A stretch of 64,000 nt of DNA from Niveispirillum sp. SYP-B3756 (GCF_009495745.1 NZ_WIDQ01000002.1:558001-622000); one strand, 5' to 3'; positions 15,561 to 24,853 are shown, numbered from the stretch's first letter. Numbers and translations: made by a program. Notes: generated by a model not told the origin, from the sequence alone.

Positions 15561-16742
15561 TCACTTCCGCGCGGTCAATTGCGCCAACAGGGCCAGGAGC
15601 GACAGGCCCACACCCAGCAGGCTGACGCCCGCCCAGCCGGCCAGGGGCCAGAGCTGCATGGCGGCGGCCGAACCGAAGCCGCCCCCGATGAACATGGAGC
15701 CCATGAACAGCGTGTTCAGCCGGGCGCGGGCCTGCGGCCGCAGGGAGAAGACGATATGCTGGTTCGAAATCAGGGCCGCCTGCACCGCCAGATCCAGCAC
15801 GATCACCCCCAGCACCAGCCCGGTCAGGCTCTGCCACAGGCCAAAGATCGTCCAGGCGGCCAGGGTCAGCGCGGCACCGGCGCGCACCACCGCCGCCGGC
15901 CCGCCCCGGTCGGCCAGCCGGCCGGACAGCGGGGCGGCCAGAATGCCCACCAGCCCCAGCACACCGAACAAGCCGGCGACATCGGCACCCAGCGCGTAAT
16001 CCGGCTGTTGCAGGCGCAGGGCCAGCACGGTCCAGAACACGCTGAAGGCACCGAACATCAGAGCCTGGGTCAGGGCCGCCAGCCGCAGGGCCGGCAGTTC
16101 CAGCCACAGATGCAGCAGCGATTTCAGCATGGCTCCATAGCGCAGCCGGCCCTCTGCCGGGCTTTTCGGCAGGTGCAGGGCCATCCAGCCGGCCATGGCC
16201 AGCGCCACCGGCACAGCCAGCCAGAACATGGTGCGCCAACCGCCATGGCTGGCCACCAGCCCGGCGACGGTGCGGCTGAGCAGGATGCCCGTCAGCAGGC
16301 CGGACATCACCGTGCCCACCACCGCACCCCGCTTGTGTGCCGGGGCCAGATGGGCAGCAAAGGGCACGATCTGTTGCGCCACGGTGCTGAACAGTCCGAT
16401 CAGCAGCGATGCCGCGATCAGCGTGCCGGCCCCCGGTGCCAGGGCCGCCCCCGCCAGCGCCAGCGCCAGGGCCAGAAAGGTGCCCACCACCAGGGCACGG
16501 CGTTCCAGCATGTCGGCCAGCGGCACCAGCAGGAACAGGCCGGCGGCATAACCCAACTGGGTCGCCGTGGGCACCAGACTGACGCCGCCGCCCAACTCCT
16601 GGCCGATCAGCCCCAGCATGGGCTGGTTATAATAGATATTGGCCGCCGCCACCCCGGCCCCCGCCGCCAGGGCAAAGGTCAGCGCCCGGTTCAGCGGCTG
16701 CGCCTGGGTGACAGGGCCGGCGGTCATTGCGTGGGTGTCCAT
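15561..16742 (-). CDS. MFS transporter (DHA1-type, 12 membrane segments)
   Basis: ATG 16742 ([20 protein letters not shown]) has GGAG 8 bp upstream, better than the GTG at 16751. The 393-residue hydrophobic protein begins with [20 protein letters not shown], typical of a subgroup of sugar-efflux/multidrug-like MFS exporters. The loop [16 protein letters not shown] is the motif-A region after helix 2. About 12 membrane helices can be counted. It is divergent from the LysR gene at 16842, which probably controls it. Substrate unknown. Confidence 0.9.
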   Translation of the reverse strand: MDTHAMTAGPVTQAQPLNRALTFALAAGAGVAAANIYYNQPMLGLIGQELGGGVSLVPTATQLGYAAGLFLLVPLADMLERRALVVGTFLALALALAGAALAPGAGTLIAASLLIGLFSTVAQQIVPFAAHLAPAHKRGAVVGTVMSGLLTGILLSRTVAGLVASHGGWRTMFWLAVPVALAMAGWMALHLPKSPAEGRLRYGAMLKSLLHLWLELPALRLAALTQALMFGAFSVFWTVLALRLQQPDYALGADVAGLFGVLGLVGILAAPLSGRLADRGGPAAVVRAGAALTLAAWTIFGLWQSLTGLVLGVIVLDLAVQAALISNQHIVFSLRPQARARLNTLFMGSMFIGGGFGSAAAMQLWPLAGWAGVSLLGVGLSLLALLAQLTARK

Positions 16743-16841
16743 GAAGATCACTCCGTTAGCGGTTCATGGACCACACTCTGGATTATCTCCTGAAATGGCG
16801 GTAGTTTGCAGGATTGATATGCCAGCCTATCGGAAAACGAT

Positions 16842-17714
16842 ATGATCAACCTTGCCGATGCCGAGGTTCTGGTGGAGGCCGTGGCCAGTGGCAGTTTGGC
16901 TGCTGCCGCCCGGCGGCTGGGTATTGCCCCCATGGTGGCCTCGCGCCGGCTGTCAGCGCTGGAGGCGGAATTGGGTGTGCGGCTGGTTCACCGCACCACG
17001 CGCGCCCTGTCGCTGACCACGGCGGGGGAGGCATTTCTCCCCCATGCCCGCGCCCTGCTGGAGGGGGCGGCCGGCGCGCGCGATGCCGTGCGGCCGGAGG
17101 CGCTGGGCGCATCGGGCCTGCTGCGGGTCAGTGCTTCCAGCGCCTTTGCCCGCAAGGTGATTGCCCCGTTGTTGCCGCCCTTCCTGGCGGCCCATCCAGC
17201 CTTGCGGATGGAACTGGTGGTGACTGACCTGCGGCTGGATCTGGCGGCCGACGGGGTGGATCTGGCGATCCGTGTCGGCAAGCCGCTGGAAAACAGCCAG
17301 ATGGCCCGCCGGCTGGGGGACAGCACGCGCCAGCTTTTCGCGTCCCCCGCCTATCTGGCAGCACGCGGTTGCCCGCGCCGTCTGACCGATCTCGCCCGGC
17401 ATGATTGCCTGATCCAGACCAGCCTGCCTTACTGGGATTTTGTCACCGACGGGCGGGTGCTGCACCATCGGATGGAGGGGCGGTTGACCGCCAACAGCAT
17501 TGATGCCGTGCAGGCCGCCTGTATCGCCGGGGCCGGCATCGCCTGCATGGCGGCATGGAACGCGGCGCAGGAGGTGGCGGCGGGGGCGCTGGTACCGGTG
17601 GAGCTGGCCGATGCGGTGGTGGAGCCCTGGGGCATCTGGGCCATCACCCCCAGCCCAAGACTGATCCCGCCCAAGGTACGGCTGTTCATCGCCGCCTTGC
17701 AGGAGAGGCTATAA
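16842..17714 (+). CDS. LysR-family regulator
   Basis: The 290-residue product has the N-terminal winged helix ADAEVLVEAVASGSLAAAAR followed by RLGIAPMVASRRLSALEAEL, then the periplasmic-binding-like effector domain. The ending (IPPKVRLFIAALQERL) is typical of the GcvA/DsdC-like exporter-linked group. It is divergent from the MFS gene with a 99-bp gap. A short palindrome TATCG-gaaaa-CGATA (16828-16842) overlaps the start codon and may serve in autoregulation. Confidence 0.9.
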   Translation: MINLADAEVLVEAVASGSLAAAARRLGIAPMVASRRLSALEAELGVRLVHRTTRALSLTTAGEAFLPHARALLEGAAGARDAVRPEALGASGLLRVSASSAFARKVIAPLLPPFLAAHPALRMELVVTDLRLDLAADGVDLAIRVGKPLENSQMARRLGDSTRQLFASPAYLAARGCPRRLTDLARHDCLIQTSLPYWDFVTDGRVLHHRMEGRLTANSIDAVQAACIAGAGIACMAAWNAAQEVAAGALVPVELADAVVEPWGIWAITPSPRLIPPKVRLFIAALQERL

Positions 17715-17733
17715 TACCAAAAGCCATTCCCTC

Positions 17734-17929
17734 AGTGTCTGTTTGAAATTTTTTCGTTTATTATCAATTCATTACTTTATCTTCACCGTCACCCCGGCGA
17801 AGGCCGGGGTCCAGAATCACAGGCGCCTTGCTTCACGAAACTGGACCCCGGCCTTCGCCGGGGTGACGGTGATACGGAATCTTAAATCGCGTAAGAGCTT
17901 GAAAAAAGAAAGCTTTCCGGACAGACACT
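17734..17929. repeat. Dispersed hairpin repeat, copy R3
   Basis: Perfect 29-nt inverted arms lie at 17785-17813 and 17842-17870 (ACCGTCACCCCGGCGAAGGC and on). Outer ends AGTGTCTGT (17734-17742) and ACAGACACT (17921-17929) form a second inverted pair. The right end merges with the TGA stop of the YkvA gene. The left end lies 20 bp after the LysR stop. Confidence 0.78.
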
Positions 17930-18366
17930 CAGTTCTCAATCACTGGTCCGGCCTGGATTTCCGCTTCGTCCGTCGGGCTGACCTTGTGGCTCACCAGCCA
18001 GGCGCGGGCCTGATCCTGGTGGCGGGGCAGGACGGCGCCACTGACAGCCCGCAAGGCCAACAACAACACAGCCGCATCATCGGTGAAACCCAGCCCGACG
18101 ATGAAATCGGGGATGACATCCACCGGCATGATAAAATAGGCCAAGGCCCCCATCAGGATGGCTTTGGCGCGGAACGGCGTTGCCGGGTCGGTGGCGGCAT
18201 AGAAGGTGGCGATCAGCTTTTCCGCAAAGGGAATGCGAGCAAGGTTATCACGCAGCTTGCCCCAGAAGCGGGCCAGCACCAGCTTGCTGTCGCGCACCAG
18301 CTTCTGCGGATCGACGCGCAACGCCTCCTCGGCGGCCTCATCCATCTCGGGTGTCTGTTCGGGCAT
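17929..18366 (-). CDS. YkvA/DUF1232 family membrane protein
   Basis: The 145-residue product has the DUF1232 core AILMGALAYFIMPVDVIPDF followed by IVGLGFTDDAAVLLLAL, with YFIMPVDVIPD as the family signature. One or two hydrophobic segments suggest membrane association. The biochemical role of the family is unknown. The gene lies alone between hairpin repeat R3, whose end gives it its stop codon, and the citrate-synthase-like gene at 18422. Confidence 0.85.
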   Translation of the reverse strand: MPEQTPEMDEAAEEALRVDPQKLVRDSKLVLARFWGKLRDNLARIPFAEKLIATFYAATDPATPFRAKAILMGALAYFIMPVDVIPDFIVGLGFTDDAAVLLLALRAVSGAVLPRHQDQARAWLVSHKVSPTDEAEIQAGPVIEN

Positions 18367-18421
18367 CCATCGTCTCCCTTCCCCGTTTCATATGTGGTCC
18401 GGGATGGGCGATGCCAAGCCG

Positions 18422-19618
18422 TCACCCTGGGCGGATACCGGTGTAACGCGCCCGTGGCCGGATCAGCACGGGCGAGCGCACCTGTTCCAGCAGATGCGCC
18501 ATCCAGCCGACGGTGCGCCCCACGGTGAACAGGATCAGCGGGGCGGTGGGCGGCAGGCCCAGTCGGTCGGCCAGCAGCACCAGGGCAAAATCGATGGTGG
18601 GGGGCAGGCCGGCAATCTCCTTGCCGGCGCGGGCCAGTTCCAGCGCACGGCCCAGCCGCTGGTCCTGTGGCCAGGCCTGTTTCATCCGGCGCAGCAGCCA
18701 GTGCGCCCTGATGTCCCCCTCCGGATAAAGCGGGTGGCCAAAGCCATGCGCTTCCTCCCCCCGTGCCAGCAGGGCGGCCAGGGCCTGGGCGGGCATCTCG
18801 GGACCATCCAGCAGACGGGGCAGCAGGGCCGCCACCAGTCCCGTCGCCCCACCGTGGCGGGGGCCGCGCAAGGCGCCGATCCCGGCCGATATACAGGCAT
18901 AGGGGTTGGCCCCGGTGGAGGCAACGCAGCGCACGGTGAAGGCGGACGCGTTCAGCTCATGATCCGCGCACAGCACCAGCGTGGCGCGGATCAGCGCCTG
19001 TGCTGTTGCCTCCCGCATGTCCCAGGCGTCGGCCAGCATCTGGTGCAGCGGCTGGCGGGTTGGTTCGGTCCCGGTCAGCACCGCGCCGGTCAGCCGCAGG
19101 ATGCGCGCCCCGGTGCGGGCCAGCCCCGCCGGGGTACGGTTCACCGCCTTCAAATCCGCCGCCCCCGCCAGCGGTAACAGGATCAGCAGCCGGTCCAGCG
19201 GGTCCATCGCGGCGGGCAACTGCGCGGCCAGTGCCGGCAGGGGCATCGGCGCCTCCCCGGCGAAGGCATCTTCTGCGCACTCCCACAACAGGCCGGCGAC
19301 AGTTTCCAGGCTGGCTTCCTGCGCCAGGGCCGTGGCGTCGCGGCCCCGATAATAAAGCCCACCACCGGTGATCAGGGTGATGGACGATTCCAGCACGGGG
19401 GCCCCCCAGTCCAGCGCCCGGTCGGGCGTGGCGTCGGCGGGGCGGTCGCGGCGGGCCACCAGCGCGTGCACATCATCGGCCCGGTAAAGCCGCGTCCGCC
19501 CGCCGCCCGTCGCCTCCGACCGGATCAGGCCGCGGCTGACATAGGCGTAAAGCGTGGCGAGGCTGACGCCCAGCTCGGCGGCAGCTTCCTTGGCGCTCAG
19601 GGTCAGGGGATTGTTCAT
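18422..19618 (-). CDS. Citrate-synthase-family protein with N-terminal helix-turn-helix
   Basis: The 398-residue product starts with a MerR/excisionase-like DNA-binding segment (LSAKEAAAELGVSLATLYAY, then RLYRADDVHALVAR). From about residue 75 it continues as a citrate synthase domain. CADHELNASAFTVRCVASTG, GIGALRGPRHGG and GFGHPLYPEGD keep the active-site histidines. The last Asp region (IDFALVLLADRLGLP) is also present. It may be an enzyme that senses its own substrate and regulates transcription. It is divergent from a second citrate-synthase-like gene, with an AT-rich palindrome in the 90-bp gap. Confidence 0.88.
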   Translation of the reverse strand: MNNPLTLSAKEAAAELGVSLATLYAYVSRGLIRSEATGGGRTRLYRADDVHALVARRDRPADATPDRALDWGAPVLESSITLITGGGLYYRGRDATALAQEASLETVAGLLWECAEDAFAGEAPMPLPALAAQLPAAMDPLDRLLILLPLAGAADLKAVNRTPAGLARTGARILRLTGAVLTGTEPTRQPLHQMLADAWDMREATAQALIRATLVLCADHELNASAFTVRCVASTGANPYACISAGIGALRGPRHGGATGLVAALLPRLLDGPEMPAQALAALLARGEEAHGFGHPLYPEGDIRAHWLLRRMKQAWPQDQRLGRALELARAGKEIAGLPPTIDFALVLLADRLGLPPTAPLILFTVGRTVGWMAHLLEQVRSPVLIRPRARYTGIRPG

Positions 19619-19621
19619 GAT

Positions 19622-19658
19622 ATATTGATCAACTCAATCAAGATTGACCATATATGCA
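19622..19658. promoter_or_regulatory. AT-rich imperfect palindrome in the citrate-synthase divergent promoter
   Basis: The segment from ATATTGATCAAC to GATTGACCATATAT reads as an imperfect inverted repeat (ATAT-TGATCAA ... TTGACCA-TATAT). It lies between the two divergent citrate-synthase-family starts (19618 and 19709). It is a natural operator for the helix-turn-helix domain of the 18422-19618 product. Confidence 0.5.
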
Positions 19659-19708
19659 CGCTCCCCCGACACTGTCCAGCGATCAAGGTTTCATTGTTGG
19701 AGGATGTC

Positions 19709-20782
19709 ATGAATATCGGTCTGGATGGTGTGGTGGCGGCGGAAACGGTGTTGAGCCATGTTGATGGCGCCGCCGGGGTGCTGGTGCTGCGCGGTCTGCC
19801 GGTGGAGCGCGCGGCAGCCAGCCTGGATTTCGAAGGGGTGACAGCACTGCTCTGGCGCGGCTTCCACCCGCTGGCCGATCAGGGCGAGGCCAGTATCCGC
19901 CAGCATCTGGGCCGGGCGCGGCTGACGGCCTGGGCGCTGGTGCCCCGGCTGCTGCCGGGTACGCAGGGGCTGACCCCGGTGGAGGGGTTGCGGCTGATGC
20001 TGTCTGGTCTGCCCGACGCCATGGAAGAGGATGCCGCCATTCTGGTGACGGCGGCGGTGCCCGTCTTCATCGCTGCCCAGCACCGCCAGTCGCAGGGGCT
20101 GGCCCCGGTGGCGCCGGATGCCAGCCGGGGCCATGCGGCGGATTTCCTGCGCATGGTGACGGGGGAACCGGTCGACGCGGCGCTTGCCCGCGCCCTGGAT
20201 ACCTATCTGGTCACGGTCAGCGACCATGGGCTGAACGCCTCTACCTTCGCCGCGCGTATCGTGGCATCCACCCGCGCCGGCATGGTGTCCAGCATTGTGG
20301 CAGGGCTCTGCGCCCTGAAAGGCCCGCTGCATGGCGGCGCGCCGGGGCCGGTTTTGGATATGCTGGATGCGGTGGGCGATGCCGGCAATGCCGGCCCCTG
20401 GGTGGCGGGTGAACTGGCGGCGGGTCGCCGGTTGATGGGCTTTGGCCACCGTATTTACCGGGTGCGTGACCCCAGGGCGGAGGTGCTGAAGGCGGCCGTC
20501 CGCCGGCTGTCCAGCCCGCGTATCCAACTGGCTGAACAGGTGGAGGCGGCGGCCATCGCCGCCCTGCGCCAGCACCGGCCCGACCGGCCGCTGGAAACCA
20601 ATGTCGAATTCTATACCGCCCTGCTGCTGGATGCGGTTGGCCTGCCGCGCGACCTGTTCACCCCCGTTTTCGCCATGGGCAGGGTGGCCGGTTGGGCGGC
20701 GCATGTGATGGAGCAGGAGGCCACCGGCCGCCTGATGCGCCCGCAATCGCGCTATATCGGCCCGGTTGCGGTGGCCGCCTGA
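19709..20782 (+). CDS. Citrate synthase family enzyme (citrate/2-methylcitrate synthase-like)
   Basis: ATG 19709 (MNIGLDGVVAAETVLSHVDG) has GGAGGA directly upstream; the longer frame from 19466 would run through the divergent gene. The 357-residue product keeps the family residues SDHGLNASTFAARIVASTRA, LKGPLHGGAPG and GFGHRIYRVRDPRA, plus NVEFYTALLLDAVGLP. It should condense an acyl-CoA with a 2-oxoacid such as oxaloacetate. It is shorter than housekeeping citrate synthase (about 430). The divergent helix-turn-helix paralogue may form a hetero-oligomer with it or regulate it. Confidence 0.88.
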   Translation: MNIGLDGVVAAETVLSHVDGAAGVLVLRGLPVERAAASLDFEGVTALLWRGFHPLADQGEASIRQHLGRARLTAWALVPRLLPGTQGLTPVEGLRLMLSGLPDAMEEDAAILVTAAVPVFIAAQHRQSQGLAPVAPDASRGHAADFLRMVTGEPVDAALARALDTYLVTVSDHGLNASTFAARIVASTRAGMVSSIVAGLCALKGPLHGGAPGPVLDMLDAVGDAGNAGPWVAGELAAGRRLMGFGHRIYRVRDPRAEVLKAAVRRLSSPRIQLAEQVEAAAIAALRQHRPDRPLETNVEFYTALLLDAVGLPRDLFTPVFAMGRVAGWAAHVMEQEATGRLMRPQSRYIGPVAVAA

Positions 20783-20880
20783 CCGCCTATCCCCCGCTCC
20801 CGCTTAGCGATTTTAATTCCGCTACAAAACAACCTGTGGCATAGGTTGTTCGGATAGAAATCCGCTGTGAGGGGGAAAAG

Positions 20881-22668
20881 ATGCGGGCATGGGGGAAGAT
20901 GTTGCTGGCCGGGGCTGCCTTGTCAGTCCTGGCCGGTTGCGGAGGGGAATTGCCGGATCGCCCGGTGGAGAAGGTGGTCTGGGCTGAACAGGGGTGGAGC
21001 GCGGAGGACCGCGACTTCTATGATTACACCGCCCAGGGTACGGTGATCGCGCCCGTCTCCTGGTTTATGGCCCTGGAGCGCCCCTTCAGCAGCGACAAAT
21101 TGTCGGACAGCGGCTTCCTGTCCCAGCTGGGTTTCCTGCCGCAGGCGGTGACCCAGCGCAACCCGCTGGGTCTTCCCGTTGGTTTTGCCGTGCATAGTGA
21201 CCAGGGGCCGCCCAAGGATAAGGGGATGGGGCCGGTGGTGGGCTTCACCTGTGCCGCCTGCCATACGGGGCAGCTCAGCTACAAGGGTACGGCCTTCCGG
21301 GTCAGTGGCGGGCAGGCGGGGGCCGATGTTACCGGCTTTTCCAGCGCCTTTGGCCTGACGCTGATCGAAACCTATTACAACCCCTTCAAATGGCGGCGCT
21401 TTGCCAAATCGGTGCTGGGCGACCGGTACGAGGATGAGGGGGCCTATACCGTTCTGAAGGCGGCCTTCAAGGCCGCCGCGCATAAGGCCATCGCCACCGT
21501 CTGGTACGGCTTCACCAAGGATATCTACCCCACCAAGGAAGGTTTCACCCGGCTGGACGCGCTGGGCCGCATTGGCAATACGGTGTTCGGCGATGACCTG
21601 CATCAGCCGGAAAATTATCGCACCGCCGATGCGCCGGTGAACTTCCCCTATCTGTGGGACATCTGGAAGTTCGACTGGGTGCAGTATAATGGCTCCGTGC
21701 ATCAGCCCATGGCCCGCAATGTCGGGGAAGCCTTGGGCGTGCGGGCGCGCACCAATTTCGTCACCGTCAACGGGGATCCGATTCCCCAGCCGGACAACTG
21801 GGATAGCTCCATCCCGGTGACGAATTTGAAGGATATTGAGGAACGGCTGTGGCATCTGACCGCGCCGAAATGGCCGGCGGCGATCTTCGGCGCCTATGAT
21901 CAGGCCAAGGCCGAACAGGGCCGCGCTCTGTTTGAAGAAAATTGTTCCCACTGCCATGCCCCGCGCCCGATCAAGGAAGGCCAGAACGAGAAGGCGAAAT
22001 GGGCGGTCACCATGGTGCCGCTGGAACGGATCGGCACAGACCCGACGGCCGCCGGCAACTTCGCCGACACGGTGGTCGATCCCACGAAACTGACCGGCAA
22101 ACCCGGTGATATCGATCCGGCAACGGGGCTTTATGTGGTGACCACTGGGGTCAAGGATCGCGCCTATGATCTGCTGGGTCTGAATGAACAGCAGCGTCAG
22201 GATTATGATGGATTCGGCCGGGAAAACCTTGTTCGCGCCCCCTGCGCCTACAAGGCCCGGCCGCTGGATGGCGTTTGGGCGACCCCGCCCTATCTGCATA
22301 ACGGGGCCATACCCAATGTCTATGAACTGCTGAGCCCGCTGGCTGAACGCTCCAAAAGCTTCTGGCTGGGCAATTATGAATATGACCCGGCAACGCTCGG
22401 TTACGTCACCACCAAGATCAAGGGCGGGTTCGAGTTGGAGACGAACAAGACCGGCAATGCCAATAGCGGTCACCTGTTCAGCGACAAGACCGGTCCCGGC
22501 ATCATCGGCCGCGCCCTGTCGCCCGAGGAGCGCCGGGCCATCATTGAATATCTGAAGGCCATGGACGACATGCCGCCGACCCCGCTGGAGCCGGTGGATG
22601 CCAATTGGGGTGACAGCTATGCCTGCCAGTCGCAAGCAAAATGGTGGGAAAAACTGACCAAGGGTTGA
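20881..22668 (+). CDS. Di-haem cytochrome c lipoprotein, RoxA/peroxidase-like
   Basis: The 595-residue product begins with a lipoprotein signal (LLAGAALSVLAGC, lipobox LAGC). Two c-type haem sites are visible: CAACH near residue 125 (GFTCAACHTGQ) and CSHCH near 357 (ENCSHCHAP). The segment RPLDGVWATPPYLHNGAIPN near 460 is shared by di-haem peroxidases and by the rubber oxygenase RoxA group. Length and the early position of the first haem fit the RoxA-like group better than short MauG/CcpA enzymes. It would sit in the periplasm anchored to a membrane and act as an oxidase or dioxygenase. It lies alone between the citrate synthase and cat genes; AGGGGGAAAAG is its ribosome site. Confidence 0.75.
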   Translation: MRAWGKMLLAGAALSVLAGCGGELPDRPVEKVVWAEQGWSAEDRDFYDYTAQGTVIAPVSWFMALERPFSSDKLSDSGFLSQLGFLPQAVTQRNPLGLPVGFAVHSDQGPPKDKGMGPVVGFTCAACHTGQLSYKGTAFRVSGGQAGADVTGFSSAFGLTLIETYYNPFKWRRFAKSVLGDRYEDEGAYTVLKAAFKAAAHKAIATVWYGFTKDIYPTKEGFTRLDALGRIGNTVFGDDLHQPENYRTADAPVNFPYLWDIWKFDWVQYNGSVHQPMARNVGEALGVRARTNFVTVNGDPIPQPDNWDSSIPVTNLKDIEERLWHLTAPKWPAAIFGAYDQAKAEQGRALFEENCSHCHAPRPIKEGQNEKAKWAVTMVPLERIGTDPTAAGNFADTVVDPTKLTGKPGDIDPATGLYVVTTGVKDRAYDLLGLNEQQRQDYDGFGRENLVRAPCAYKARPLDGVWATPPYLHNGAIPNVYELLSPLAERSKSFWLGNYEYDPATLGYVTTKIKGGFELETNKTGNANSGHLFSDKTGPGIIGRALSPEERRAIIEYLKAMDDMPPTPLEPVDANWGDSYACQSQAKWWEKLTKG

Positions 22669-22716
22669 TCAGCAGTGCGGGCGCCGGTTTGCCCGGTGCC
22701 CGCCTCCCGACCATAA

Positions 22717-23607
22717 TCAGGTCTGGTAATTGGCCTGCATCACCTTGCGGAAGGTCTGCACCAGGGGGGAGGCTTCATCCTTGCGGTAATTGATGATGAT
22801 GGGGGATGTCGCCTTCTGGCGCAGCGGCCGATAGGCGACATCCCTTCTTTCCAGCCGCTGCACCGATTGCGGCACAATGCAGATGCCGGCCTCCGCCGCC
22901 ACCAGGCCGATGGCCGTCTGTAACTCCCGCACCTCATGCGAGGTGGGGTAAAGCGCATGGTCGTGGAACAGGGCCAGCACCTGATCGGCGTAGGACGGGC
23001 GTAGTTCGCGCGGATAGATGATCACCGGGTCGCGCGCCAGCTCGGCCAGATCCAGCGGGCCGTCCTGTGCCAGTGCCGGATGGCCCTGCGGCAAGGCGGC
23101 GACCAGCGGTTCCTCCAGCAGCACTTCGCGCCGCAAGGCGGGTTCATCGAAGCGGATGCGGCCGACGCCGATATCGATCTCCCCATTCTTCAAGGCGCCG
23201 ATCTGCTCCACACTCATCATCTCCACCAGCCGCAGGTCGATATTGGGCAGGGCGGTGCGGAAATCGCGCAGGACGGAGGGCAGCCGGCCATAGATGACCG
23301 ATGGCACGAAGCCGACGGTGAAGCGCACCTTCTCGCTCGACCGCAACCGGCGCATCATCAGCCGCAGATCATCCATTCGCTGCGTCACCAGTTGGGCCTG
23401 TTCGTGGAAGATCTGCCCGGCCGGGGTCAGTGCCAGGGGCCGGCTGTCGCGGTCGAACAGGGCCATGCCCAGTTCCGCCTCCAATTGCTGGATCTGCCGG
23501 CTCAACGGTGGCTGCGCCATATGCAACCGGTCGGCGGCACGGGTGAAATTGCGTTCTGCTGCAACGGCCAGAAAATAGCGCAGGTGCCGGAGATCGATCA
23601 TTTCCAT
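22717..23607 (-). CDS. catR: LysR-family regulator of the catechol branch (CatR/BenM-like)
   Basis: The 296-residue product begins MEMIDLRHLRYFLAVAAERN, followed by MAQPPLSRQIQQLEAELGMA, the N-terminus typical of CatR/CatM/BenM. The effector domain has RFTVGFVPSVIYGRLPSVLR. Members bind cis,cis-muconate and activate catBCA. The gene is divergent from catB, the classic arrangement. An inverted repeat (TCTTTCAAG at 23639-23647, CTTGAAAGA at 23671-23679) lies between them. Confidence 0.88.
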   Translation of the reverse strand: MEMIDLRHLRYFLAVAAERNFTRAADRLHMAQPPLSRQIQQLEAELGMALFDRDSRPLALTPAGQIFHEQAQLVTQRMDDLRLMMRRLRSSEKVRFTVGFVPSVIYGRLPSVLRDFRTALPNIDLRLVEMMSVEQIGALKNGEIDIGVGRIRFDEPALRREVLLEEPLVAALPQGHPALAQDGPLDLAELARDPVIIYPRELRPSYADQVLALFHDHALYPTSHEVRELQTAIGLVAAEAGICIVPQSVQRLERRDVAYRPLRQKATSPIIINYRKDEASPLVQTFRKVMQANYQT

Positions 23608-23638
23608 ACTCTGTAGGTATCATCAGGGACCGAGATAG

Positions 23639-23679
23639 TCTTTCAAGGCGCGGCTGGCAACCGTTACCGTCTTGAAAGA
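23639..23679. promoter_or_regulatory. Inverted repeat in catR-catB intergenic region
   Basis: Nine-bp arms TCTTTCAAG and CTTGAAAGA are separated by 23 bp, between divergent catR (start 23607) and catB (start 23708). Position suits a LysR or promoter-proximal site. It does not show the usual ATAC-N7-GTAT core, so binding by CatR is uncertain. Confidence 0.45.
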
Positions 23680-23707
23680 AAGAAACGGGAATAACCCTGG
23701 AAGCGCC

Positions 23708-24853
23708 ATGTCCAAGATCGTCTCCATCGATACCTGTCTGGTTGACCTGCCCACCATCCGCCCGCATGTGCTGGCGATGGCGACGATGCAGGTGCAGACC
23801 CTGGTGATCGTGCGCATCCGTACCCAGGATGGGGTTGAAGGGATCGGGGAGGCGACCACCATCGGTGGCCTGTCCTATGGTCCGGAAAGCCCGGAAGGCA
23901 TCAAGCTGACGCTTGACCATTATATCACGCCGCTGCTGCTGGGGCATGATGCTTCCCGGCCGGCGCTGCTGATGGATCTGGTGGGCAAGCTGGTGGTCGG
24001 CAACCATTTCGCCAAATGCGCGGTGGAAACGGCCCTGCTGGATGCCGCCGCCCGCCGGGCCGGCCTGCCGCTGTCGGACCTGCTGGGCGGGCGGCGGCGC
24101 GACAGCCTGCCGGTGGCCTGGACCCTGGCCAGTGGTGACACGGGCAAGGATATTGAGGAGGCGGAGCGGATGCTGGCCGCCCGCCGCCACAACATCTTCA
24201 AGCTGAAGATCGGCAAGCGCGCTGTGGCGGCTGATGCCGCCCATGTCGCCGCCATCAAGGCCGCCCTGGGCGACCGGGCCAGCGTGCGGGTGGATGTGAA
24301 CCAGGCCTGGGACGAACCGACCGCAGCCCGTGGCATGGCCCTGCTGGAACAGGCCGGCTGCGATCTGGTGGAACAGCCGGTGGCGGGGCATTTGCGGGGC
24401 GCCATGGCGCGCCTGTCGCAGCGTTTCACGCTGGCCGTGATGGCCGATGAAGGGTTGACCGGGCCCGCCAGCGCCTTTGCCCATGCGGCAGAGGCGGCGG
24501 CCGATGTGTTTTCGGTGAAAATCCAGCAATCGGGCGGGCTTTACGGTGCAGCGCGCGTCGGGGCCATCGCCGATGCGGCGGGGATCGGCCTCTATGGCGG
24601 CACCATGCTGGAAGGCGGGGTGGCGACGGCAGCATCCGCGCACCTGTTCGCCTGCTTCCCGCAGCTCTCCTATCAGACGGAACTGTTCGGCCCCCTGCTG
24701 CTGGTGGAGGATATTCTGGCCGAGCCGCTGACCTATGCCGATTTCGCCCTGACGGTGCCAACCGGCCCCGGCCTGGGCATCCGCCTGGATGAGGACAAGC
24801 TGTCCTTCCATCGCCGCGACGCCGACCGGCCGCGGCACCACATCCTTTCCTGA
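23708..24853 (+). CDS. catB: Muconate cycloisomerase
   Basis: ATG 23708 (MSKIVSIDTCLVDLPTIRPH) follows a GGAAG ribosome site. The 381-residue enolase-superfamily enzyme shows FKLKIGKR (KxK catalytic lysine), the metal ligands in VRVDVNQAWDE, LVEQPV and MADEGLTG, and KIQQSGGL. It converts cis,cis-muconate to (+)-muconolactone in catechol ortho-cleavage. It is the first gene of catB-catC-catA-pcaI-pcaJ-pcaF-pcaD, divergent from the LysR regulator. Confidence 0.96.
   Translation: MSKIVSIDTCLVDLPTIRPHVLAMATMQVQTLVIVRIRTQDGVEGIGEATTIGGLSYGPESPEGIKLTLDHYITPLLLGHDASRPALLMDLVGKLVVGNHFAKCAVETALLDAAARRAGLPLSDLLGGRRRDSLPVAWTLASGDTGKDIEEAERMLAARRHNIFKLKIGKRAVAADAAHVAAIKAALGDRASVRVDVNQAWDEPTAARGMALLEQAGCDLVEQPVAGHLRGAMARLSQRFTLAVMADEGLTGPASAFAHAAEAAADVFSVKIQQSGGLYGAARVGAIADAAGIGLYGGTMLEGGVATAASAHLFACFPQLSYQTELFGPLLLVEDILAEPLTYADFALTVPTGPGLGIRLDEDKLSFHRRDADRPRHHILS

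Noticed and set aside
20923-22635. A minus-strand open frame of 570 codons
   Set aside because: It is antisense to the di-haem cytochrome with a lipobox and two CxxCH motifs.
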